DNA of 39,878 bases from positions 1 to 39,878 of the forward strand of contig PBSL01000024.1 of NCBI GenBank assembly GCA_002726205.1, in the 5' to 3' direction. This document shows, piece after piece, positions 32,869-39,878 of this stretch; position 1 is the stretch's first letter; every line of letters begins with the position of its first letter. Source of the DNA: Planctomycetaceae bacterium (GTDB taxonomy: Bacteria; Planctomycetota; Planctomycetia; Planctomycetales; Planctomycetaceae). Under the pieces are notes generated by a model that had not been told where the DNA came from, ran no database searches, and saw only the letters and a program-made list of their open reading frames with translations. Both the position numbers and the translations under genes were made by a program.

Positions 32869-34851
32869 CTAGATGCGATCGAGCAGATCGATCCAACGAC
32901 CCATCGCATCGATCACCGGCACCGGTGGATAATTGTGTCCGTCACCGGCCACCGGCGTCAGGGTCACCGGGTACTTCATCGTCTCCAGGCGAGCCCGACT
33001 CTTCTGGACCAGGCCGAAGAGGTTGTCCTTGTCGCCGCACGAGAGAAAGAATTGCAGACGAAGCTCCGGTCGATTCTCCGGTGGTGACAACCTCAATGGT
33101 TCCGACGAGACCGCGACACCGCGGAACAGCGAGCGATATCTGAAGGCCAGGTGGTAGCCGAAGCGGGCACCATCGGAATAGCTGTGCAGCACGATCCGTC
33201 GACCGTCGATCCGGTACCGCTTCTGCATCTCCTGGACCAGCGCCTCGACAAACCCTGCCTCACCCAGGTTCCAACCGCTGACCTTCTTTGCCCGGGGGCC
33301 GACCAGGATCAGGCCCCGTTCCTCACAAATCGGCTTCCACAGGTCGTGGATGTCAGCCTCCATCGTATCCCCTCCCGGATGAATCCAGACGACCAGGCCA
33401 TAACCATGTGCCGGGTTGTAGGTCTCGGGGACGTAGGCCCAGAAATTGTGGTTGTGTCCGGCAAGATCTTCGCTGATTCGCCCTGTCCCGGGCAGGTTGG
33501 CCGGCTTCGGTTCCGGTGCCGCGATGATCGCTGACTCGATAATCGCCGGCACGGTCGGGGGGATTCCCGACAGCGTCGCCGTCAACGTCTGCCGCGCCTC
33601 ACGTCGTTCCACCTGCACCTTCACCGTTTCGCCGATCCTGTGGCGACTGATGATGTCCAACAGACCGGCGACATCGGCAACGGCCGTCCCGTCCACTCGC
33701 ACCACTCGATCACCGGGCAGTAATTTGGCCTGCGACGCTGGACTTTCAGGAAGAATTCCCCGCACGGTGACTCCCACGGTCTTGTCACCCACGAGACGCC
33801 GACGGGGAAGGATCCCCAGATAGGCTGGAGCGTAGGGTTCAAGTTTTCCGACAAGCTGGATCTGCTGATCGACTTTCTTGTCACCTCGCCGCACGACGAC
33901 CTTGATCGTCTCACCCGCGTACTTGTTTCCCAACGCGTGGCGAACCTGGACCAACCGAGAAATCTCGCGACCATCGATTGAAGCGATCACGTCGCCAGGC
34001 TTCATCCCGGACTTTTCCGCGGGCGAGTTGAAGCGGACTCGATCGATCACCGCGGCGACCGCGTAGACGTCACCCCTCTTCAACGTGATCCCCATCAAAC
34101 CGGGCAGAAGATCCTCTCCCGTCTTCAGACGTGGCAGTGTCGAGAGAATATCGACCATCGGAATCGCAAATCCTATTCCCGAGTCATACCATTCCACTCC
34201 GGCAGTCTGCCCCGACTGGCGCTGTGAAAGTGGCACGAGAACGCCGATCACTCGTCCTTGAATATCGACGAGGGGTCCACCGTAATTCGCCGGTGAGATC
34301 TTGGCGTCGGTCTGAACGGCACGGCCCCAGACCCGGTCCAGTGCACTGAGGATCCCGACCGAGAGATTCGGGAGCGGGCTGTCGTAGGTGCGTCCCAGCG
34401 CGATCGCCCATTGTCCCACCCGGAAGTTCTTCCGCGGTACCGGCGAAACCGTCGACAGTCCGTCGGCGGCGATCTTCAGCAAGGTCAACATCCGGGCTCG
34501 ATCGTTGGCAACGATCTTCGCCGGGAATCGACGTCCATCCGCGAGGGTCACGAGCACCGAAGCCGGCTTGGAGATGAAATTGAACGCGCTGGAAATGACA
34601 AATCCATCCGCCGACACGACCAGACCGGTCGTGGCTCCGGTCCCAGTCAGCGTGCGGCCGACACGGTCAAGACCACCAACCGTCTGGATCCGAACCACCG
34701 ACGGGGCCACGTTGACTGCCGCTGCCTTGAACGCCTGTTCTTCCTTCGTTTCGAGATCGGCAGGGGCCTGGCCGTGAACCACCGCCCCGCCCACCGCCAG
34801 CACGACCAGCATCGTCCCGATCCGCCGTGCCATGCTCTGGCTCCAGGTCAT
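32869..34851 (-). CDS. Pseudoprotease HtrA-like domain, two PDZ domains and C-terminal esterase
   Basis: 660 residues with a signal peptide (about 10-28). Residues about 35-240 align with the trypsin-like fold of HtrA/DegP, but all three catalytic positions are changed. Where active HtrA has His the segment ADGFVISSAFNF has Phe90, where it has Asp NDRARMLTLLKI has Met121, and where it has Ser SPANYGGPL has Tyr190. PDZ-like domains follow at about 245-325 (SPAEKSGMKPGDVIASIDGR) and 335-415 (SPASQAKLLPGDRVVRVDGT). The last 220 residues are an alpha/beta hydrolase of the esterase/PHB-depolymerase kind: IHPGGDT oxyanion region, LHSYSDGARFG nucleophile region, CGDKDN and GDGHNYP for the Asp and His. 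The protease part is then a folded, non-cleaving module delivering an esterase. Start and preceding stop overlap (ATGA). Confidence 0.88.
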   Translation of the reverse strand: MTWSQSMARRIGTMLVVLAVGGAVVHGQAPADLETKEEQAFKAAAVNVAPSVVRIQTVGGLDRVGRTLTGTGATTGLVVSADGFVISSAFNFISKPASVLVTLADGRRFPAKIVANDRARMLTLLKIAADGLSTVSPVPRKNFRVGQWAIALGRTYDSPLPNLSVGILSALDRVWGRAVQTDAKISPANYGGPLVDIQGRVIGVLVPLSQRQSGQTAGVEWYDSGIGFAIPMVDILSTLPRLKTGEDLLPGLMGITLKRGDVYAVAAVIDRVRFNSPAEKSGMKPGDVIASIDGREISRLVQVRHALGNKYAGETIKVVVRRGDKKVDQQIQLVGKLEPYAPAYLGILPRRRLVGDKTVGVTVRGILPESPASQAKLLPGDRVVRVDGTAVADVAGLLDIISRHRIGETVKVQVERREARQTLTATLSGIPPTVPAIIESAIIAAPEPKPANLPGTGRISEDLAGHNHNFWAYVPETYNPAHGYGLVVWIHPGGDTMEADIHDLWKPICEERGLILVGPRAKKVSGWNLGEAGFVEALVQEMQKRYRIDGRRIVLHSYSDGARFGYHLAFRYRSLFRGVAVSSEPLRLSPPENRPELRLQFFLSCGDKDNLFGLVQKSRARLETMKYPVTLTPVAGDGHNYPPVPVIDAMGRWIDLLDRI

Positions 34852-35903
34852 CGTGACTTCTCTCCGGATGGTGTTGAACTTTTTGCGGGAACAGGAAGTT
34901 CCGCCGGGACGAGCCGGTCGCCACGCCGGACGGTCAATTTCAGAACCCCGCCGGCCTCCAACCGTCCCAGCCGCTGTTTGAGTACACGACAGGACTGGAT
35001 CAGGTCCCCGTTGACGAACAACACCAGGTCGTCGGGTTGCAGTCCGGCCCGAGCCGCGGCGGATCCAGGTTGCACGCGATCGACAAACGCGGGTGTCCGA
35101 AACAACACATCGGGAACGAGGACCAACCCGAAATCCAGCGGCCGAAATCGAGCCACCTCGTCAACTCCCTCGGGTTCCCGCTGACGCGCCCGGTACCGCC
35201 CGGCGATAATTTCCTCGATCGGTTTCCTGATCTCGGAAATCGGCACGGCATAATTGACCCAGGTATTGGTTTCGGCGTTGCGAAGTTCCTTGCCGATCAT
35301 CCCCAGCAAACGGCCTCCACGAGTCGTCAAAACACCACCACCGGCACCCGGGTTGTTGGTCACCGCATCCACGATGAACGCGGTCCCCTCGTAGGCAGTC
35401 TCGAACGATCCCCGGCGAGTTGCCAGGGGGGCCTTCGTTGCCACCACGCCGTGCAACACCGAGACCTTTTCATCGCCGGTGGCGACCTTGAACATGTTGC
35501 TGAATCCCAGGACACGGGTTCCCGGGCCGGCATCGCCGCTGTCGCTGGCAAGATTCCAGGCGGGGAGCTCGAGACCATCGGCCTTCAACTGCAGGACGGC
35601 GAGATCCAGTTGTGGTTCGGCGCCCAGGACCTTGGCGGAAATCCTGCGACCGTCGGCAAGCACGACGGTCAACTCATCGGTGTCAAGCACATGGCTCCAG
35701 ACAGTCGCCACATGACCGGTCGGTGAAACCAGGAATCCGGTGCTGTAGGCATGCAAGCGTCGGATTCCACCGGCACCAAAGACCTTGACCATCCGTGACT
35801 GGACGCGTTGGATCGTCGAGTGGATCGACTGTGCCACCGCGGCACCCGGACCGGTCAATTCCAGCAAGGCCAGGCCGAACAGAACCAGGATTCTCACTCT
35901 CAC
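34848..35903 (-). CDS. HtrA-like protein with PDZ domain, catalytic Ser replaced
   Basis: 351 residues with a signal peptide ending near AVAQ (22-25). The trypsin-like domain (about 30-230) keeps the His (His71 in VWSHVLD) and the Asp (Asp100 in PQLDLAVLQL). The Ser loop, NPGNSGGPL in active enzymes, reads NPGAGGGVL, putting Gly188 at the nucleophile. One PDZ-like domain follows (about 255-335; GSAAARAGLQPDDLVLFVNG). The GTG start at 35903 has AGGAG 8 bases upstream and overlaps the previous stop as GTGA. The protein should be periplasmic and unable to cleave peptides by the usual mechanism; it may bind substrates or regulate the active homolog encoded just before it. Family assignment is firm, inactivity is inferred from the residue change. 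Confidence 0.9.
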   Translation of the reverse strand: MRVRILVLFGLALLELTGPGAAVAQSIHSTIQRVQSRMVKVFGAGGIRRLHAYSTGFLVSPTGHVATVWSHVLDTDELTVVLADGRRISAKVLGAEPQLDLAVLQLKADGLELPAWNLASDSGDAGPGTRVLGFSNMFKVATGDEKVSVLHGVVATKAPLATRRGSFETAYEGTAFIVDAVTNNPGAGGGVLTTRGGRLLGMIGKELRNAETNTWVNYAVPISEIRKPIEEIIAGRYRARQREPEGVDEVARFRPLDFGLVLVPDVLFRTPAFVDRVQPGSAAARAGLQPDDLVLFVNGDLIQSCRVLKQRLGRLEAGGVLKLTVRRGDRLVPAELPVPAKSSTPSGEKSR

Positions 35904-37654
35904 CGGGTAGTCTCCTGTTTCATCTGGACCGACTCGATGCGGAAAACGCCAATCGGTCGGCCCGCAGAGCTGACCTGGATCGTCTTCGGCCAGTGCCTGC
36001 CGTCCCGAACCACATCTCCCTGGAACCGCAACTCACATTCGTCGGTGTCTTCCTCGCGCTGGAAATCGAATCCCAGCAACTGTCCGTCTTTTTGACCGAA
36101 GTACCAGCGGCAACGGGCATTGCCCAATTCCGTGATCATCACATCAACCCGGTTCCCCGTCCCGTCGAGCGGTTCGCTGCCAAGATAATGGAACGTGCCG
36201 AAACCCTTTTCACGCTTCACCAGAAACGTCTTCCACTGGTGAACGGCGTACAAGAGACCGCCACTCCCGGACGGTTCGTCAACCGGGTCTCCCTTGTCGA
36301 GGGGTTGAAAGAACGCCTTGTCTTTCCAGTCCAGGCCGGCTCCGCTCTTGCCCAGCGTGAACTGGTAGGGCTCACCGGCGACCGTCTTGCCCGCCAGCAC
36401 CCATTTTTCCGCCAGGCCGGAAAAATCACCCAGCCGGGCCAGGCCGACCAGTGTCCGTTTCTGCTGCTGCAGGTTGAAGTAGTAGTTGGCAAACCCGGGT
36501 TTCTTGACATGAAGGTGCTTGTACTTCTCGGGTGGCTTGGCCGTGGGAGCCTTGCGGCTGGGCCTGCGTTTTGGAGACCCGGGCCGGGGCTTGGGTCTTG
36601 GGGAGCCCGGCCGCGGCCTGGCCTTGGGAGTTCCGGTCAACTCGCTGTCACGGTGCAGGCCCCTCAGACGCAGCAGGGCCGTGGTCCGCACCTGGTCCCT
36701 GCGAAAGACGAGCGGCAGTTTCCAGCCCTTGGGATAAATCCCCAGGATGTTCTTGAACTGGTTGACGCTGCGAATTGGACGACCGGCCAACGAGACGATT
36801 TCATCTCCTTTACGAAGCCCCCGCCGGAAGGCCTCCGAGGCATCCAGGATCCCATCCACGACAACGGCACCGTCTTCCCGGGTGGAAACAGTCGCCCCCA
36901 GGGTCGCATGATCGACGATCCGACCGCTGCGAAGATGATCCATGAAGAGCTTGATCTGATTGATCGAGATGGCATATCCGGCACCCGAGTTGACTCGACC
37001 ACGCTTCTCGAATGATCCACGGCCATTGATGCCGACAAGCAACCCCGTGCCGGAGAACAGGGGACCACCGGAATTCCCGGGATTGATCGAGGCATCGACC
37101 TGGATGCAATCGGTGTACTCGAGAATGGTCCCGGCGGGGTACTGGTAACGATGAAGTCCGCTGACGATCCCGTAGGTCACCGTCGGATGAAAGTCGGTTG
37201 CCAGCAGGAACGGGTTGCCCATGGCAAACGTCCAGTCACCGACCCGCAACGCGTCACTGTTTCCGAGTGTTGCATGGGGAAAGTCGTCGCGTCCGAGGAG
37301 CTTGATCAACGCAACGTCGCCGGTCGGATCATTCCCCACGATCACGGCATCGTAGAGACGACCGTCGTTGAGCCCGCACTTCATGAACGTGCCAGCCCCA
37401 CGCGTCACGTGGAAGTTCGTCAACGCGTAGCCATCGGCGGTGATCAGAACACCTGACCCGCCCCCACGGCCCCCCCGAGCAAAAATTGCCACCACCGTCG
37501 GCGCAACACGCGAAACAACAGCGACACGGGCCTGTTCGGCAGCGAGCACGGCAGGATCAACCGCCCCGGCCGGCCGGGCTATCCAGGTCGTCGCCAGCAG
37601 TACCAGCAGCAGCCCCCGGCCCAGGCCGTGATTGCTCCCGTTTCCCAGACTCAC
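35900..37654 (-). CDS. HtrA/DegP-like serine protease with PDZ and extra C-terminal domain
   Basis: 584 residues with a signal peptide (about 13-31). The catalytic triad is complete: His82 (LTNFHVT), Asp113 (PTGDVALIKL) and Ser195 (NPGNSGGPL). A PDZ domain follows (about 255-330; LRKGDEIVSLAGRPI). A basic Pro/Arg/Ser linker (about 345-385) leads to a C-terminal domain of about 200 residues (NYYFNLQQQKRTLVGLARLG onward) that I do not recognise; it resembles no second PDZ. The GTG start at 37654 has AGGAGAGG upstream. It is 11 bases after the NPCBM gene and overlaps the next HtrA-like gene by GTGA. It is the only HtrA of the three with an intact active site, so it is the likely working protease of the group, in the periplasm. 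Confidence 0.93.
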   Translation of the reverse strand: MSLGNGSNHGLGRGLLLVLLATTWIARPAGAVDPAVLAAEQARVAVVSRVAPTVVAIFARGGRGGGSGVLITADGYALTNFHVTRGAGTFMKCGLNDGRLYDAVIVGNDPTGDVALIKLLGRDDFPHATLGNSDALRVGDWTFAMGNPFLLATDFHPTVTYGIVSGLHRYQYPAGTILEYTDCIQVDASINPGNSGGPLFSGTGLLVGINGRGSFEKRGRVNSGAGYAISINQIKLFMDHLRSGRIVDHATLGATVSTREDGAVVVDGILDASEAFRRGLRKGDEIVSLAGRPIRSVNQFKNILGIYPKGWKLPLVFRRDQVRTTALLRLRGLHRDSELTGTPKARPRPGSPRPKPRPGSPKRRPSRKAPTAKPPEKYKHLHVKKPGFANYYFNLQQQKRTLVGLARLGDFSGLAEKWVLAGKTVAGEPYQFTLGKSGAGLDWKDKAFFQPLDKGDPVDEPSGSGGLLYAVHQWKTFLVKREKGFGTFHYLGSEPLDGTGNRVDVMITELGNARCRWYFGQKDGQLLGFDFQREEDTDECELRFQGDVVRDGRHWPKTIQVSSAGRPIGVFRIESVQMKQETTR

Positions 37655-37665
37655 GGTTCCTCTCC

Positions 37666-38904
37666 TTACCGGACCAACTTGGCGTCGGCCAAGTCAAGAT
37701 GATCGGCGATGTCCAAGTCGCCCCCGTAATCAACAAGAATCTGCAGCTCCCTGAGGCCCGTTACGTCGAGATCGACCAGCCGAGGTTTCTCGGTGCCCTT
37801 CACGTCGGCTTCAAGAAGTTTCTTACCATCGGCAGAGATCACGACGTGGACATTGCCCCGCCGTCCAACCAACGCGTCGATGCCCATCCAGGCCTGGAAC
37901 CGGCGATGGCGACGGGCCAGTGAGTAAACCAAACGGGTCTTCGAATGCAGGGCAAGCCCCCGTGCAAACGTCTTTCCGTTCACCCGAAGTGGCCCACCAT
38001 CGAGGTTGGTGTCACGACGGTATTTCCAGGTGACATCGAAATACGGGGTGTACTCGATGTCACGCGGGACGAGCGCCGAGAGATATACAACACGGCTGGC
38101 GGCAAAATCCAACCTCTCCAGACGTGCGAACGGCAGTTTCACCTGTTGACCGCCTTCCAGCGTGGCCTGACATATGGCCGCTCGCATCGAGACCGCGGAC
38201 AAAGCCAGCGTGTCACCGCCCCGCAGAACCGCCTGGCAGGCGGCGGGCTTCGACCTGGCGACATTCCTGAAGAACAGGATCCCAAAGACACGTTCACGTG
38301 GTACCGGAAGTTCGTCGCCATCAAGCAGGAACTTGACGACCTTCGCATCGATCTCGCCAACCACACCGTCGAGATGATCCAGGACATTGCCCTTGCGGAT
38401 CACCAACCGATCCCGCTTGATCTCACGGCCACGCAATTCATTCCACGCATCGGCAACCGCCGCATCGAGGGTCCCGAGACGAACCGTCGCCACACGACCG
38501 GCCGGCAGCGTGACATCGCCAAGGTGCTGCGTCTGGACCTGAACCTGACGAGGAGTCGCCGTCAGCGTCCGGCAACTGATTCGGCCACCATCGACAAGCC
38601 TCACCCAGGCCCTGGTCTTGACCACCGGCGTCTTCGGGTTTTGCACCGGGGTCTTCGCCGCCGGAAACCGAACATCCAACAGATCGGCCGCACGAATCTC
38701 GATCGGTCCTTTCGGTCCCTGGAGAGTCACACCCGACTCACTGAGACTCACCAACTGGCCGGTGATCCGTCGACCAGCCAGAACATGGCCACCGCTGGTA
38801 GCTACCGGTTGCGGTTGCCCCTGCAGCGTCAATACTTCGACCGTTCCCTCCGCCGAACCAACGCCAGTCAGAACCAGCGTCAACAGCAATGCCAATCGTC
38901 GCAT
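37666..38904 (-). CDS. NPCBM-domain exported protein
   Basis: 412 residues with a signal peptide (about 1-20, ending GSAEG). The middle consists of short beta-rich repeats that each begin like LVDGGRISCRTLTATPRQVQ and CQAVLRGGDTLALSAVSM, resembling repeated small barrels. The C-terminal 130 residues match the NPCBM (novel putative carbohydrate-binding module) family: DGGPLRVNGKTFARGLALHS, then a region ending GGDLDIADHLDLADAKLV. NPCBM domains bind sugars in glycosidases; no glycosidase domain is present here. A GGAG site lies upstream of the ATG at 38904. The gene is 35 bases after the coiled-coil gene and 11 before the active HtrA gene, so it belongs to the operon. It may tether the system to an envelope polysaccharide; that is inference. 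Confidence 0.9.
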   Translation of the reverse strand: MRRLALLLTLVLTGVGSAEGTVEVLTLQGQPQPVATSGGHVLAGRRITGQLVSLSESGVTLQGPKGPIEIRAADLLDVRFPAAKTPVQNPKTPVVKTRAWVRLVDGGRISCRTLTATPRQVQVQTQHLGDVTLPAGRVATVRLGTLDAAVADAWNELRGREIKRDRLVIRKGNVLDHLDGVVGEIDAKVVKFLLDGDELPVPRERVFGILFFRNVARSKPAACQAVLRGGDTLALSAVSMRAAICQATLEGGQQVKLPFARLERLDFAASRVVYLSALVPRDIEYTPYFDVTWKYRRDTNLDGGPLRVNGKTFARGLALHSKTRLVYSLARRHRRFQAWMGIDALVGRRGNVHVVISADGKKLLEADVKGTEKPRLVDLDVTGLRELQILVDYGGDLDIADHLDLADAKLVR

Positions 38905-38939
38905 GATCTCCGTGCCCCCGTACCCTTCCGCTTTCGTTC

Positions 38940-39878
38940 TCAGCGATTACGTCCAGTGGCCAGATCGCGTGCCGCACGCTGGATGCGTGACTGCCGACGC
39001 GACAACTCCCTCAATTGCGACAACACTTCCCGGTCGCGAGCCTGCTCACCATCGATCAGCCGAGCAAGCCGCCGGGTCCGTCGGTTGATCCGCAACTGGA
39101 GTGCCCTCAGCATCTTCAGCTCAGACAACTGATCGACCAGCGGCGGCTCCTGCTGTTGTTGCTGCTGCTGCTGCTGTTGCTGTTGCTGCTGTTGCTGCTT
39201 GTCCTCGGACTTCTCCAGCTCCTTCTGCAACGCCTCGATCATCTCCTCGAGGGCCTCGATGATGTCCTTCTCGATCGCCCGCGTCAGCTGACCGACCTTC
39301 GACTGCTCCAGACGTCTCGACACCGTCAACATGTCTTCACGCAGTTCAATGACTGCCTCGGGGAATGCCACCGACGAACCTTCTTCCTTCAGCAGCGTCA
39401 GGCTCTTCACCGCCTCGACGGCAATCTCCTCCTCGTCGCGCGCCAACTTGATCGACTGAGTCGTATGGCGACCAATCCAATTGTCCTCGGAAACCTGACC
39501 AAGAGTGATCGTGCTCTGATAAACCGCCAACTGCATGGCCAACATCTTCTGAAATCTCGCCTCCAGGGCCGCAAGCATCAACTTGCGTTCCTCTTCCCGA
39601 AGCTGTCGAAGAATCTCCTCGAGTTTCTCCTTCGCCTTGATCAGGTTCTTCAACGCCTCGTCCTGATGGTCTGACGCCTTGTCCCGTGATTTCTTCTTCA
39701 ACTCCTCAATCGCACGCTCCATCTCCTGACGAGCCCGCTCGATCTCGTCACGGCCTGGAGTCTTTTGTTCGTTCTGCTGGGACTGTTCCTGGCTCTTGCC
39801 GTCCTTACTCTTGCCGTCCTTGCTCTTGCCGTCCTTGCTCTTGCCGTCCTTGCTCTTGCCGTCCTTGCTCTTGCCGTC
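38940..39878 (-). CDS. Coiled-coil Gln/Lys/Glu-rich protein (partial, N-terminus missing)
   Basis: The frame has no stop up to the right edge, so the 5' end lies outside the window. The visible end, in order, is: Lys-Asp-Gly-Lys-Ser pentapeptide repeats, a Gln/Glu-rich linker, and a long charged helix (from [11 protein letters not shown] on) with the heptad pattern of a coiled coil. Next come a middle part with the segment [20 protein letters not shown], a second charged helix, 16 consecutive Gln, and a C-terminal helix ([20 protein letters not shown]). The last motif recurs in planctomycete membrane-associated coiled-coil proteins, as far as I recall. No enzymatic motif is visible. It heads the visible part of the operon with the NPCBM and HtrA-like genes and could be its scaffold. 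An N-terminal membrane anchor is possible but not seen. Confidence 0.8.
   Translation of the reverse strand, partial: DGKSKDGKSKDGKSKDGKSKDGKSKDGKSQEQSQQNEQKTPGRDEIERARQEMERAIEELKKKSRDKASDHQDEALKNLIKAKEKLEEILRQLREEERKLMLAALEARFQKMLAMQLAVYQSTITLGQVSEDNWIGRHTTQSIKLARDEEEIAVEAVKSLTLLKEEGSSVAFPEAVIELREDMLTVSRRLEQSKVGQLTRAIEKDIIEALEEMIEALQKELEKSEDKQQQQQQQQQQQQQQQQEPPLVDQLSELKMLRALQLRINRRTRRLARLIDGEQARDREVLSQLRELSRRQSRIQRAARDLATGRNR
39150..39197. repeat. Trinucleotide run coding for 16 glutamines
   Basis: Sixteen consecutive CTG or TTG triplets on the plus strand read as CAG or CAA (Gln) on the minus strand within the coiled-coil gene. CAG and CAA are mixed, which lowers slippage compared with a pure run. 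Confidence 0.95.
39793..39878. repeat. 15-bp tandem repeat (5.7 copies), coding for Lys-Asp-Gly-Lys-Ser units
   Basis: Units of CTCTTGCCGTCCTTG starting at 39793, 39808, 39823, 39838, 39853 and 39868; the first differs by one base (A for G at its end) and the last is cut by the window edge. The array continues the open frame of the coiled-coil gene, so it encodes a repeated basic/polar pentapeptide. Its full length is unknown. Confidence 0.95.

Noticed and set aside
39793-39878. The regular repeat at the right edge as a CRISPR array
   Set aside because: The units are 15 bases with no spacers and keep an open reading frame; this is a coding tandem repeat.

Overview
The window looks like a piece of a planctomycete chromosome. 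It has high GC, tightly packed genes, and several families characteristic of Planctomycetota: a DUF1549/DUF1553 protein followed by a DUF1501 protein, a Tat-signal Gfo/Idh/MocA oxidoreductase, an NPCBM-domain protein, and very large secreted or membrane proteins without recognisable function. The phylum assignment is inferred from these families, not from a marker gene. I call 22 protein-coding genes, two of them cut by the window edges. I found no RNA gene, insertion sequence, phage gene or CRISPR array. No stretch longer than about 210 bases lacks a gene.

Left part (1-3523, minus strand): an ExbB/MotA-like proton-channel protein with a long coiled-coil tail is followed by a single-span partner with a Pro-Glu repeat, cut at the window start. 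Upstream of them is an Nramp-like transporter that lacks the family's metal-binding motif. An 18-base perfect palindrome lies in the gap between the two units. Next, on the plus strand, is a 1361-residue protein I do not recognise (3733-7818). It converges on an EF-G-like GTPase (7837-9948) and a multi-span membrane protein (10114-11376), both on the minus strand.

Middle part (11470-23617, mostly plus strand): the DUF1549/DUF1553 and DUF1501 pair, prephenate dehydrogenase (tyrA), a large-type PurL without a glutaminase domain, a small membrane protein on the minus strand, a Gfo/Idh/MocA protein whose catalytic lysine is replaced by serine, an overlapping PYROXD2-like FAD oxidoreductase, a glyoxylate/hydroxypyruvate reductase-type dehydrogenase and an inositol-monophosphatase-family enzyme. 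Apart from the oddities noted, this is ordinary metabolism.

Right part (23730-39878): two giant, overlapping plus-strand genes (1176 and 1867 residues) encode secreted or membrane-anchored beta-rich proteins that appear to be built from three related modules. They converge, with 8 bases between them, on a compact minus-strand operon. In order of transcription this encodes a Lys/Glu/Gln-rich coiled-coil protein (5' end outside the window), an NPCBM protein, and three HtrA-like proteins joined by GTGA and ATGA overlaps. Of the three HtrA-like proteins, the first has a complete His-Asp-Ser triad, the second has lost the Ser, and the third has lost all three residues but carries two PDZ domains and a C-terminal esterase domain. 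This operon, with its giant neighbours, is the best candidate here for an undescribed envelope system.
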